Assembly: GCF_900117415.1 (NCBI RefSeq)
Contig: NZ_FPEI01000005.1
Coordinates: 930,001 to 994,000 of the forward strand
Direction of reading: 5' to 3'
Origin: Hyphomicrobium sp. CS1BSMeth3
Lineage (GTDB): Bacteria; Pseudomonadota; Alphaproteobacteria; Rhizobiales; Hyphomicrobiaceae
DNA: 64,000 nucleotides
Part shown: piece by piece, positions 1 through 7,999 of the stretch
Numbering within the stretch: position 1 is the stretch's first letter
Layout of the letters: the number at the start of each line of letters is the position of its first letter
Notes under the pieces: model-generated
Databases searched by the model: none
Seen by the model: the letters and a program-made list of their open reading frames with translations, nothing else
Told to the model about the DNA's origin: nothing
Made by a program: the position numbers and the translations under genes

Positions 1-506
1 TCATTGCCGAGGCCAAGGGCGTCGCCTGCAGCACGACGGCACAGCCCTACATCAACGACTGCGGCTACGATCAGGCCGGCGATCTGCTTAGCTTCTTGCT
101 CGGGTCGCTCGCAAAGCCCGATGCAGCAGCCAAGGTCGAGCGGCTCGTCTTCGACCAGCACGCCTTCGCGAAGGATCTCATCGATCACGGCCTCGCGCGC
201 GAGGGTGTCGTGCTCGTGCCCGAGCGTTGCCGGACGGAAGCCGGCTGCCGCATTCACATCGCCTACCACGGCTGCCGCCAGTCACGCGCGATCGTGGGTG
301 ACACTTTCATCGAGGACAGCGGGTATGGCCGCTGGGCCGGGCCGAACCGCCTGATCGTGCTCATGCCGCAGGCGGAAGCCAGCACGGCCAATCCCTATGG
401 CTGCTGGGACTGGTGGGGCTACACGGGCACGGACTACCTCACCCGCAAGGGCCCGCAGATCGTGGCCGTACGCCGAATGCTCGACCGGCTCGCCGCGGCG
501 AAATAG
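1..506 (+). CDS. PHB depolymerase-family esterase, C-terminal part (5' end outside window)
   Basis: The frame enters from the left edge (first whole codon at base 3) and ends at TAG 504-506, giving 167 residues. Visible motifs are HGCRQ (about residue 91) and NPYGCWDWWGY (about residue 129). Both are hallmarks of extracellular poly(3-hydroxybutyrate) depolymerase-type esterases, alpha/beta hydrolases that cleave polyester or short-chain esters outside the cell. In the family, HGCxQ carries the oxyanion-hole histidine. Here it lies near the C-terminus with no lipase box after it, which fits the circularly permuted type II arrangement in which the serine comes earlier, outside this window. The substrate could equally be another ester. 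The protein is rich in paired cysteines, as expected for a secreted enzyme. Family call good; substrate unknown. Confidence 0.8.
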   Translation, partial: IAEAKGVACSTTAQPYINDCGYDQAGDLLSFLLGSLAKPDAAAKVERLVFDQHAFAKDLIDHGLAREGVVLVPERCRTEAGCRIHIAYHGCRQSRAIVGDTFIEDSGYGRWAGPNRLIVLMPQAEASTANPYGCWDWWGYTGTDYLTRKGPQIVAVRRMLDRLAAAK

Positions 507-519
507 CTCTCCGATCATG

Positions 520-595
520 CTAAGGCGTCGGACCTCGAATACGACCTGCGGTTGGGGCCGCGCTCGAAGTCGCATTCGAGGTCTAAAGACGCTTT
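520..595. repeat. Imperfect inverted repeat, possible family A element (copy A1)
   Basis: Arms 531-545 and 569-583 read GACCTCGAATACGAC and its complement with one mismatch. Weaker pairing extends outward over AAGGCGTC / GACGCTTT. It lies directly after the esterase stop codon and could also act as a hairpin at the transcript end. Its sequence differs from copies A3-A5, so family membership is a guess based on size, shape and position. Confidence 0.4.
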
Positions 596-606
596 GGACT
601 CAATGG

Positions 607-683
607 CTCTGAAGCAACTTTGGACTTGAAATTCGCTCCCTGCCCGCCTCGAGGTGAGGCGAATTTCAAGTCCGCTGCTCTAG
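607..683. repeat. Palindromic repeat, family A (copy A2)
   Basis: Perfect 15-bp arms GGACTTGAAATTCGC at 622-636 and its complement at 659-673. The right side continues to GCTGCTCTAG, ending in CTAG like copies A3-A5. The left flank pairs with it imperfectly. The inner GAAATTCGC core is shared with A3 and A4. No coding potential is seen; it is intergenic between the esterase and the RNase. Confidence 0.65.
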
Positions 684-763
684 CGCGATCCAATTGGCGT
701 CCCTTGGTGCGGGAGATATAGTGCACGCCCGCTGAAATGGCGCTTCGCATGAGGGAACGGCCC

Positions 764-1522
764 ATGATCTTGAGACGCATTGCTCTGCTGGCGCTGGCTG
801 CGGCGTTGTTCGCTCCTGGGCCCGCAGCGGCGCAGTATGGCACCGGTCCTGGTGGCCGCGCTCCCTACGAGCGGCGCGACCAGGAGCGCAACGTGCCGGG
901 GCGCTTCGACTATTACGCCCTCGTCCTCTCCTGGAGCCCGACCTTCTGCGCGTCGCTTCCGCGCGATCGCTACGAGCCGCAGTGTCATCGCCGCGGCGGC
1001 CGCCCCTATGCCTTCGTCCTGCACGGGCTTTGGCCGCAGCATGAGCGCGGATGGCCGGAGAACTGCCCGACGCGCCAGCGTCCGTTCGTGCCGCAGCCGC
1101 TCGTCGACAGCATGCTCGACATCATGCCGAGCTCGCGTCTTGTCATTCATGAATACCGCAAGCACGGGACCTGCTCGGGGCTGACGCCCGAGGGCTACTA
1201 CGGCCTCGCGCGCCGCCTCTACAATTCGGTGACGATCCCGCAGCGCTTCGTTTTGCCGAACAATGACTTCACAGTCTCTCCGGATGCCGTCGTGCGCGCG
1301 TTCGTCGAGGCAAACCCGACGCTGCGGCCGGACATGCTTGCCGTTGCCTGCGGCGGCCCGGGCAATCGCTTGCGCGAGGTCCGCATCTGCTTCAACCGTG
1401 ACGGCGGGCCGACGCGCTGCGGGCGCAACGAGGAGCAGGACCGGTTGTGCCGCGCCTCGAACATGCACGTGCCGCCGGCCCGTGGCATGCCGGCGCCTTC
1501 GAGCAGCGGCCGGCGCATCTGA
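764..1522 (+). CDS. Ribonuclease T2 family protein, secreted
   Basis: 252 residues. An N-terminal signal peptide (residues 1 to about 23, ending AAA-Q) sends it to the periplasm or outside. Both T2 active-site blocks are present: CAS1 HGLWPQ (H87) and CAS2 HEYRKHGTC (H129, E130, K133, H134, C137), so the catalytic His/Glu/His set is intact. The family cleaves RNA without base specificity through 2',3'-cyclic phosphates and probably serves phosphate and nucleoside scavenging. I chose ATG 764 over the in-frame ATG at 737 because GAGGG at 751-755 is well placed before 764 and the signal peptide then starts at the terminus. It stands alone, between family A repeats and a small membrane protein. 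Confidence 0.92.
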   Translation: MILRRIALLALAAALFAPGPAAAQYGTGPGGRAPYERRDQERNVPGRFDYYALVLSWSPTFCASLPRDRYEPQCHRRGGRPYAFVLHGLWPQHERGWPENCPTRQRPFVPQPLVDSMLDIMPSSRLVIHEYRKHGTCSGLTPEGYYGLARRLYNSVTIPQRFVLPNNDFTVSPDAVVRAFVEANPTLRPDMLAVACGGPGNRLREVRICFNRDGGPTRCGRNEEQDRLCRASNMHVPPARGMPAPSSSGRRI

Positions 1523-1689
1523 GCCATAGGGCGCACGGGCTCGGGGCGTTTCCGCCCGTGAGCGCCATGCTGCGCCCTGTGGATAACTTGTCGATCCGTC
1601 GTCGAGCGAGGCGTCCGCGGCCTTGTCGACTCAATCGCGCATGGCCAATCATAAATCCCTCGGCAGAAAGCTGATTTGGGAGCGCATAG

Positions 1690-2136
1690 GTGCGCGGAGA
1701 TGCTCACATCGAGACGGCTGCATCGGCTCCGGCCCCGCAGTCGCGCCATCGCCTCGACGATCTCGTGCGTGAGATCGGCAGAGGCGGGTTTTTCGGGAGG
1801 CGGGCTGCGCCGCTCGTGTGGGGCTTCGCCGGCTTCCTGATCGGGGCGATGTTCTGGCACGTCATCGGCTTCTGGGGCTTCCTCAGCGACGTCGTTCTCA
1901 AGGGGCCTGAGCCGCAGGCGAGTGTCGTCGTGAACGAAGCGCCGACCGCCATGCTGCCGAACTGCACGACGCTCGCGCTCAACCGCGCGACGGGCATGAC
2001 CACCTCGGTTCCCTGCATCGAGCAGATGCCGCTGCTCGAGGAAGCCCGGATCGGCCGGCAGGATCTGGCCTTTGCCGAGATGCGCCTCGATGAGGTGAAG
2101 CCGGCATCCGTGGTCGTGGTCAGCCACCAGAACTAA
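1690..2136 (+). CDS. Small membrane protein of unknown function
   Basis: 148 residues from a GTG start. A short charged N-terminus (residues 1-39) is followed by one strongly hydrophobic segment at about 40-66 (PLVWGFAGFLIGAMFWHVIG). The remaining 80 residues contain two cysteines and would lie outside the membrane. No family is recognised. The codon pattern and GC at third positions look like real coding sequence. The start is uncertain because no clear ribosome site is seen. It stands alone, 167 bp after the RNase gene, and converges on ctaA. Confidence 0.6.
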   Translation: MRGDAHIETAASAPAPQSRHRLDDLVREIGRGGFFGRRAAPLVWGFAGFLIGAMFWHVIGFWGFLSDVVLKGPEPQASVVVNEAPTAMLPNCTTLALNRATGMTTSVPCIEQMPLLEEARIGRQDLAFAEMRLDEVKPASVVVVSHQN

Positions 2137-2681
2137 GCTCTTCTGCTCGCGCGACGTTTATTGCGCCCTTGAGTCGAGACTTGAGTGGCGGTCGCTTGAA
2201 CGCCGTCGATTCGTCGGCGTGCTGTCGCATTTGGGAGGCTTCATGAAGCCTCTTCAGGAGCGCAGCGGAACGCTCTTTCCCGGGATCGTGCGGAGACCGG
2301 GGATCGAGTGAGAAGCACTCTCGAGGAACGAGCGGCGGCTCCGGTGCTGCATTTATAGTCTCGCGTTGCAGCAGAACGGGCCGTCGCCAACGAATTTCGA
2401 TCTCACGCCGATGCCTCGACAGAGGCTGGCGGAGCGAGCCGATGGAAACCGACAACCCCGCTCGTCGGAACATTGCATCGGCAGGTGGCCTCTACAGCGA
2501 GTACGCGTACTTAAGCCTGCAGAGCGTGCGCGGCTCGTCGATGGGTCACTGCCCGAAGGAACTGTCCGGCGCCGCATCGCCACACACCTCCCTCCCCACT
2601 GCGGTGTCGGACGGTTTCTTCCGGTTTTTTGTTTCCCGCCGGCTGCTGGAAAGAGGTGCTTCGCTGCCCGACTTTATCGGG
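2137..2681. other. 545-bp gap between convergent genes; hairpins only
   Basis: Nothing convincing is coded here: the open frames on both strands lack family resemblance and good starts. Two hairpins follow the small membrane protein gene. One is a perfect 18-bp palindrome GAGGCTTCATGAAGCCTC at 2235-2252. The other has a GAGCG/CGCTC stem at 2258-2275 followed by TTTCCC. Together they may end transcription from the left. The stretch 2580-2660 is more T-rich than its surroundings. Confidence 0.5.
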
Positions 2682-3773
2682 TCACGCGACGGTGCCCCGT
2701 CGCGTCACAAGGAAAAGATGCCAGAGCGCAACGGCGGTAACGATCGCCGCCAAGCCTTGATGCGCAAGGCCGAGGCTCAGAGGCACCTGCGCAAGCAGCG
2801 TCCAGATGCCAAGAGCAGCCTGTCCCAATACGGCGATCGCGAGCGCGAAGGCTGAAGGCGCGAGCCGCCCGTCATCCGCGCGTGCCATGGACGCCGCGTG
2901 CCAAAGCACCAAAGCGACGATGACATAGGCGATCATGCGGTGATTGAACTGTATGGTCGTGGCATTCTCGAAGACATTCAAAAACCACGGCGACATCAGC
3001 CAGAGGCCGTCGGGTATGAGCTGCCCATCCATGAGCGGCCAGGTGTTGTGCGTGAGGCCGGCCTTGAAGCCGGCGACGAGTGCGCCCAGCACGAGCTGAA
3101 GGAAGATCAGCGCGACGATGAAACCGGCCATGCGCCGGTAGCGCGGCGCCGCGGGGCGGGCCACATGCTGCTCGGCGCGCGGTAACAGGCTCCATGCCGT
3201 CCATAGCAGCAGGGCGAAGATCACGAAGGCGACCGTGAGGTGAAGGGCCAGACGGTAGTGGCTGACGTCGATGCGATCGACGAGGCCCGAGCTCACCATG
3301 AACCAGCCGATGGCGCCCTGCAGGCCGCCGAGCGCGAGAATGCCGGCGAGCTTCCATGCGAGGGGCGCGTTGAGACGGCCGCGGACCAGGAAGTAGACGA
3401 AGGGGATCGCGAAGGCGAAGCCGACCATGCGGGCGAGGAAACGGTGGCCCCACTCCCACCAGAAGATGAACTTGAAGGCCTCGAGGCTCATGCCCTTGTT
3501 GACGAGCTTGTACTCCGGGATCAGCCGGTACTTCGCGAGGGCTTCCTGCCATTCGGCTTCATTCAGCGGCGGGAGGATGCCCATGATCGGCCGCCACTCG
3601 GTGATCGAGAGGCCGGAATCGGTGAGCCGCGTGGCGCCCCCGACAACGATCAGCGCGAAAACGAGCGCAGCAACGCCATAAAGCCACCAGCGCACGCCTT
3701 GCATGGGGTCCGCGAGCGTTCGTCCAGATCCGTCCGGCACGGCAAGTTCCTGACTTGAGGCAATAGGAGGCAT
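2682..3773 (-). CDS. ctaA: Heme A synthase (Cox15/CtaA)
   Basis: 363 residues, the usual size for the Cox15-type enzyme. It is an inner-membrane protein that oxidises the C8 methyl of heme O to the formyl group of heme A for aa3-type cytochrome oxidase. Diagnostic stretches are GGATRLTDSGLSITEW (45-60), FWWEWGHRFLAR with the conserved His110, DVSHYRLALHL and QFNHRMIAYVI. These supply the histidines that bind substrate and cofactor heme. About eight hydrophobic segments are visible. It is not next to cox structural genes here; neighbours on the same strand are two uncharacterised membrane proteins. Confidence 0.96.
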   Translation of the reverse strand: MPPIASSQELAVPDGSGRTLADPMQGVRWWLYGVAALVFALIVVGGATRLTDSGLSITEWRPIMGILPPLNEAEWQEALAKYRLIPEYKLVNKGMSLEAFKFIFWWEWGHRFLARMVGFAFAIPFVYFLVRGRLNAPLAWKLAGILALGGLQGAIGWFMVSSGLVDRIDVSHYRLALHLTVAFVIFALLLWTAWSLLPRAEQHVARPAAPRYRRMAGFIVALIFLQLVLGALVAGFKAGLTHNTWPLMDGQLIPDGLWLMSPWFLNVFENATTIQFNHRMIAYVIVALVLWHAASMARADDGRLAPSAFALAIAVLGQAALGIWTLLAQVPLSLGLAHQGLAAIVTAVALWHLFLVTRRGTVA

Positions 3774-3877
3774 ACGACCTCATTACACAATTCGGCCGGT
3801 GCAGACGACGGCTGGAGGCGCGGCGAAGCGTCGTGCGGCGGATCGTCCGGCACGCAAGCCCGTCGGAAGCGTTGATT

Positions 3878-4954
3878 TCAGAGGACGACGAAGAGGACGC
3901 CGGCAATCACGACTGCGACGGCGAGCCCGACGAGAAATGCCGGGAGTGTGCTCGGCGGCGCGGCCACTGCAGGCCCCATGCGGCGGCCGCTCCGCTCGGC
4001 GCGGGCGCGCTGTATGATCATCGGCGAGTGCTCGGGAAGCACCGGCTCGGCGGCCGCGTCATCGCGCTCGCGCCGGGCTTGTACCTTCAGCGAGGGTGGC
4101 GGCAGCGCGATCTTTTCTGCGGGCGGGAGCGGTGGCGGCGCCTCGCGCTCGGCCTCGATCGCCGGCACGTCGATGACGGCAGGTGGCGGCGGCGCGAGCT
4201 GCTCGATGACCGAGGGGGGCTGGGCCTCGGCGGGCGCAGGGACCGGATCCGCAGTCTTCTCAAGCGTATCGTACGCCGGCGGGAAGCGGTTGAGCTGATC
4301 GAGCAAGGTCTGCTGGCGCCGGATGAGGTCGACGAGGCGAATATCGGGTGCCGATTGATCGGCGAGCATCAGCGGCTGGTCGCCGGCCATTGGCGCGGCA
4401 GTCGGTGTCTCGTCCTCGATTTCCGGGCGCGATAGCGTTTGGTCGGCGAACTGTGAAGCCTCGGCGGCGCCTTCGGACTTGAACAGTACGGTCGGCGCTT
4501 CGCCAGCAAGGCGCAGCGGTTCCGATGGTGTCGCGGCGGGCAGCGTGGCGACATCGATCGGCTCAGCGGGATCGCCAGCGTTGGCAGCCTCAGCAGCCTC
4601 GATCGACGGCGCGCTCACAAGCGCAACGAGCGGCGCAGCCGTGGCTGCATCACTGCTCGTGGGGGCGAGCGAATCGTCCGGCGTGTCCGGCGTTTGCTTG
4701 CGGCCGAGGGCGATTATGTCAGCGAGCGAAACAGGCTTGAATTCCGTGTCTGTCTCTTTGAGCGAGATCTTGTCGTCGGCGCCAGGCGGCGGCAGGAGGG
4801 CACCGGAGAGACGGGCCGCGAGCTCGTGCAGGCGTAGGGCGGCAATATCCTCGGGCGGCACAGTGGCATCCTCGCTCGTTCGCGCGAGAAGCAGCCGGGC
4901 ACCGGCAGCGGGTTCCGCTGTCGTATCGAGCGTGGCGCGCTGTCGAGTGCTCAT
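3878..4954 (-). CDS. Proline/alanine-rich protein with C-terminal membrane anchor, unknown function
   Basis: 358 residues. Residues 1-300 are low in complexity, rich in Ala, Pro, Glu and Asp, with runs such as APPPPAVIDVP; no enzyme motif is seen. A basic patch (RRERDDAAAE..RARAERSGRR) precedes a single hydrophobic segment at about 337-358 (LPAFLVGLAVAVVIAGVLFV) that ends the protein, which is a tail-anchor layout placing the long N-terminal part in the cytoplasm. It starts at ATG 4954, just after family A repeat A3, and is 104 bp upstream of ctaA in the same direction. A structural or scaffolding role is only a guess. Confidence 0.62.
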   Translation of the reverse strand: MSTRQRATLDTTAEPAAGARLLLARTSEDATVPPEDIAALRLHELAARLSGALLPPPGADDKISLKETDTEFKPVSLADIIALGRKQTPDTPDDSLAPTSSDAATAAPLVALVSAPSIEAAEAANAGDPAEPIDVATLPAATPSEPLRLAGEAPTVLFKSEGAAEASQFADQTLSRPEIEDETPTAAPMAGDQPLMLADQSAPDIRLVDLIRRQQTLLDQLNRFPPAYDTLEKTADPVPAPAEAQPPSVIEQLAPPPPAVIDVPAIEAEREAPPPLPPAEKIALPPPSLKVQARRERDDAAAEPVLPEHSPMIIQRARAERSGRRMGPAVAAPPSTLPAFLVGLAVAVVIAGVLFVVL

Positions 4955-5004
4955 TAAATTGACCTGGGTAGAGGGCCACGCGGGACACTAGAAACATTAT
5001 ATGG

Positions 5005-5080
5005 CTAGTGTGATTCAGATCGAGAAATTCGCTCCATACCGCGCCGCGAGATCCGACGAATTTCTCGATCATCACATTAG
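5005..5080. repeat. Palindromic repeat, family A (copy A3)
   Basis: Left arm from CTAGTGTGAT at 5005 to GAGAAATTCG at 5022-5031; right arm from CGAATTTCTCGAT at 5057 to ATCACATTAG at 5080. The left arm carries an extra TCA (TGATTCAGATCG versus TGATGATCG in the other arm). Copy A4 shows the same asymmetry in the opposite orientation, so the two derive from one element. It lies between two genes on the minus strand. Confidence 0.85.
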
Positions 5081-5141
5081 TCGTAGCTTATCGTCCTCGG
5101 ACTCTGCGGCAAATGTTTGCCCGGACGCGAAAAAAGCTCTC

Positions 5142-6527
5142 CTAGGCTTTCGAGAGATCCGAGATCCGGTCGAGCAGTCGGGATTTTATGCGCGAGGCGC
5201 GGCGATCCGGCTCGGCCCCCTTTGCCTCTCCGGCCGGGGTGCCGTTGGTGCCCTCATTGGCGGCTGCGGAAGGCCCCTCCGCCTTTGCCGGTGACGGGCT
5301 CTCGGCCGCGGGAGCGGCTTTGGGCTCGGCGTCTTTCGGCGGGCCTGCCTGCTCCTCGTCCTCGGCATCGCGCCGCGATTGGGCAACGCGCTCTGCAAGT
5401 GTCAGGCGGGGAATGGCACGGCGCTCGCGGGGGGCGCCGACGGCAGAAGTATCGGAGAGGGGCTGCGTCCCGCCACCGAGGCGACTGACGGCTGCGGCGT
5501 GCTCCGCAGCCTGCTGCGTGAGCTGCTCCTGCAGGCCCGCGATCTCGCTCTTCAGCGCCTTGATGGTCGATTCCTGCTGGCTAGCCTTTTCCTCGAGCGC
5601 CCCGAGGCTTGCCTTGAGTGCAATGCGGCTGTCGCCGCTGGACAGGCTCGCTTTTTCGTGGATCGCGACGGCCGCCTTGAGGCGCGCAATCTCCTGCTCC
5701 TGGGATGCGGTGAGGGCACGGGCCTCGCGAAGCCTCTTTTCGTCTTCGTCCGCGGACTTCGCGGCCGCGTCGGGGCGAAGAGGAATGGGCTTGCTGCCGT
5801 TGAGGCCCTGGGCGCGGGGTGCGGCGTCGGCCGTTTCGGCAATGGCCTTCTGCAGGCGGTCGATCAGCGCGCTTTGCTCGCGCGAGCGCGTGCGCAGCGC
5901 ATCGAGCTCGGCGCGCATGGCGACGACGGCATCGGCGCCCGTATCCGCGGCGCCGGCGCCTGCCTTTGCGCCCGCCGTTTCGAGCGCAGTCGTGAGCCGC
6001 TGGACCTCGCGCTTCAGTTGCTCATTGATCGCGCCGGCTTCCTGGAGGGCCCGTGCCTGCCGCTCGGCGGCGCGGGTCAGGCCGGCGATCTCGTCGTCGC
6101 GGCCGGAGAGGTGCTGCTTGGCCTCATCAAGACGCTCGCCGAGGCGCGGCAGGCGGTCGGCAATGGTCTGCTCGAGGACGCTGCGGGCATTGAAGGCGCC
6201 TTCGAGCGAAGCCTTGAGCGCCTCGACATCGGCCTCGAGGCCATTGATGCGCGCATCGCGGCGATTGAGCTCGATGAGCTGGCGGGCGGCAGCCAGCTTG
6301 ACCTCGTCGAGCTCGACTTGCTGGTGATGGATCTTCAGCGCGTACTCGGCGCGCATCCGATCCTTGTCGGCCCGGATCTCGGCCTCGGTGAGCGGCATGG
6401 ATTCGCGCAGCCGCTCGCTCGTCAAGCGCACGGCGCGCGCCCAGAAGCCCGGTGCGGCCAGCAGCCAAAGCAGGCTCGCGGCGAGAAAGCCGAGCACCAC
6501 GAACATCACTGATTGGATCGTGATCAA
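5142..6527 (-). CDS. Membrane-anchored coiled-coil protein, unknown function
   Basis: 461 residues. It has an N-terminal transmembrane segment (residues 5-30, VMFVVLGFLAASLLWLLAAPGF), then a very long heptad-rich region (about 50-350) full of Glu, Gln, Lys, Arg, Ala and Leu with almost no Pro or Gly, as in extended coiled coils. The C-terminal 100 residues are disordered, rich in Ala, Pro and Glu, and end in a short basic amphipathic stretch. No enzymatic motif is seen. Proteins of this build often act as envelope or division scaffolds, but nothing here proves that. It lies upstream of the tail-anchored protein gene, separated by repeat A3. Confidence 0.68.
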   Translation of the reverse strand: MITIQSVMFVVLGFLAASLLWLLAAPGFWARAVRLTSERLRESMPLTEAEIRADKDRMRAEYALKIHHQQVELDEVKLAAARQLIELNRRDARINGLEADVEALKASLEGAFNARSVLEQTIADRLPRLGERLDEAKQHLSGRDDEIAGLTRAAERQARALQEAGAINEQLKREVQRLTTALETAGAKAGAGAADTGADAVVAMRAELDALRTRSREQSALIDRLQKAIAETADAAPRAQGLNGSKPIPLRPDAAAKSADEDEKRLREARALTASQEQEIARLKAAVAIHEKASLSSGDSRIALKASLGALEEKASQQESTIKALKSEIAGLQEQLTQQAAEHAAAVSRLGGGTQPLSDTSAVGAPRERRAIPRLTLAERVAQSRRDAEDEEQAGPPKDAEPKAAPAAESPSPAKAEGPSAAANEGTNGTPAGEAKGAEPDRRASRIKSRLLDRISDLSKA

Positions 6528-6743
6528 GCCCGAAATCCTCGGCCCCGAAATCCCCGGGTTGCTCCCACTGCTCGCCCGGACGGCAGAGCCGGGCTCCCAG
6601 GGGTCTCCCCCAAAAAGCCTCCCCGGTCAGGGCGGTTCGAACGGCAACGCCGATGCCTCCAGGAGACATCGATGCCACGCGGTCCTACCACGCCCGTCCG
6701 ATGGGCTTGCGGGCCGGCATGGCTGCCGGCACCCTGCACCGCC

Positions 6744-7706
6744 TCAGAAGGGGTTCCAGGTCGGGCGACGTGTATACTTCAAATAGCCGATATTGGCACC
6801 CATGCGAAGGCCAATCCCGGAGCGGATCGGCGCCATGACCATGTCGTCGTTCGTCTGGAAGTTGATGCCGACGCCGCCGACGACATACGCGGAGCCCTCG
6901 ACACCGGCGAACCGCCGGTAGATGTCGTGGGGGTCGCGCATCCGGTAGACGAGGATCATGGTCTTCGAGCCGTCGCCACCCGCGTCATAGCCGATGGATG
7001 GGCCCTGCCAGTAAACCGGGTGCTGGCCGGCGTCGCGCGTGTAGAGCGTGCCGCGACCATAGCGGAGGCCGGCGACGAAGGCCCCGCCCATGTCCTCACC
7101 GAGGATGTAGCCGTTCGGGCGGCCCTGCTTGCGGAAAGCGTATTCGATGACGCTGGCGAGCCCCTGGCTGACGGCACCGAAGAAACCGTGCCCCGCCCGC
7201 GTGATCTCGTGCATCGAATAGGTGCCGTCGCGCGGATCCTCGTCGTGATATCCCGGAGGTGGCGGCGGCGGATAGGCCTCGCCGCGGGGCGGCGGCGGTG
7301 CGTAGCCATCACCGCGATAGGGGGCCGCTTCCCGGTAGGGCGGTGCCGCAGGCGGAGGGGCCTGATAGTAGGGCTCAGGACGCGGGGCCGGCGGAGGACT
7401 GTAGGCATCGCCCCGCGGCGAGCCGTACGAAGGGACCTGGCGCCCCGTCTCGTAGGGCGGCCGGTAGGGCGGAGGATCGAGCGATTCGCGCTCGACGTAG
7501 CCGCCTGCCTGGGCGAGCCGCAACTGGGGCAGCGAGGCACCCGGCAGCGCCGCATCGCGCTCGCCAGCCGGGACGGCGTGGACAATCGGCGCCCCATCCT
7601 GATCGAGCGCAACGATCTGGGCCTTGGCCGAGGTAAGCCCCAAACCTAAGCCCAAGCCGAGCGCCAGCGCGCCCGCCTGCAGTCGCAGCAAAGTCGTCAT
7701 AAGCAT
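6744..7706 (-). CDS. eipA: DUF1134 family periplasmic protein (EipA type)
   Basis: 320 residues. A signal peptide covers residues 1-30 (LALGLGLGLGLTSAKAQ). A long Pro/Tyr-rich linker spans about 75-155. The conserved DUF1134 domain runs from about 160 to 320, with GHGFFGAVSQGLASVIEYAF, GEDMGGAFVAGLRYG, GPSIGYDAGGDGSK and GIGLRMGANIGYLKYT. In Brucella the DUF1134 protein EipA is a periplasmic protein needed for normal envelope integrity, and a cell-envelope role is inferred here. I placed the start at ATG 7706 (ATG 7700 is an alternative), where the signal peptide begins; the frame stays open upstream but looks non-coding. Divergent from the gene at 8000. Confidence 0.85.
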   Translation of the reverse strand: MLMTTLLRLQAGALALGLGLGLGLTSAKAQIVALDQDGAPIVHAVPAGERDAALPGASLPQLRLAQAGGYVERESLDPPPYRPPYETGRQVPSYGSPRGDAYSPPPAPRPEPYYQAPPPAAPPYREAAPYRGDGYAPPPPRGEAYPPPPPPGYHDEDPRDGTYSMHEITRAGHGFFGAVSQGLASVIEYAFRKQGRPNGYILGEDMGGAFVAGLRYGRGTLYTRDAGQHPVYWQGPSIGYDAGGDGSKTMILVYRMRDPHDIYRRFAGVEGSAYVVGGVGINFQTNDDMVMAPIRSGIGLRMGANIGYLKYTRRPTWNPF

Positions 7707-7999
7707 GGCTCGCCCGTAGGAGTGTGCAATCCCTCTGGCGGCCGCGTGCCCGCGGCCGTATGGTGAATAAAGTCTTGCCGGCAAAGTGTTACCAAACTGT
7801 GGCCTCGAGGGCCGATGCGCCCGATTTCGGCCGCAAGTTCGTTGGCTTCGGTACGACTTCCGGGCCGAGGCGCTGTCGCAACAGTGCCGTTGCACGTGTG
7901 GCAGACCGGCACTAATGCTTTATCGCATTCGAGCGGAACCACGCACGGTATGCCGTGCGGGCGAACGAAAAGTCAGGGAGCGACCGGGAAGGGGCTGCA

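Noticed and set aside
2366-2855. Small plus-strand genes in the gap after the membrane protein
   Set aside because: Frames overlap the end of ctaA on the other strand, show no family resemblance and have poor starts.
5188-6512. Two long plus-strand frames over the coiled-coil gene
   Set aside because: Low-complexity mirror images of a repetitive coiled-coil sequence. The minus-strand frame has a proper membrane anchor and heptads.
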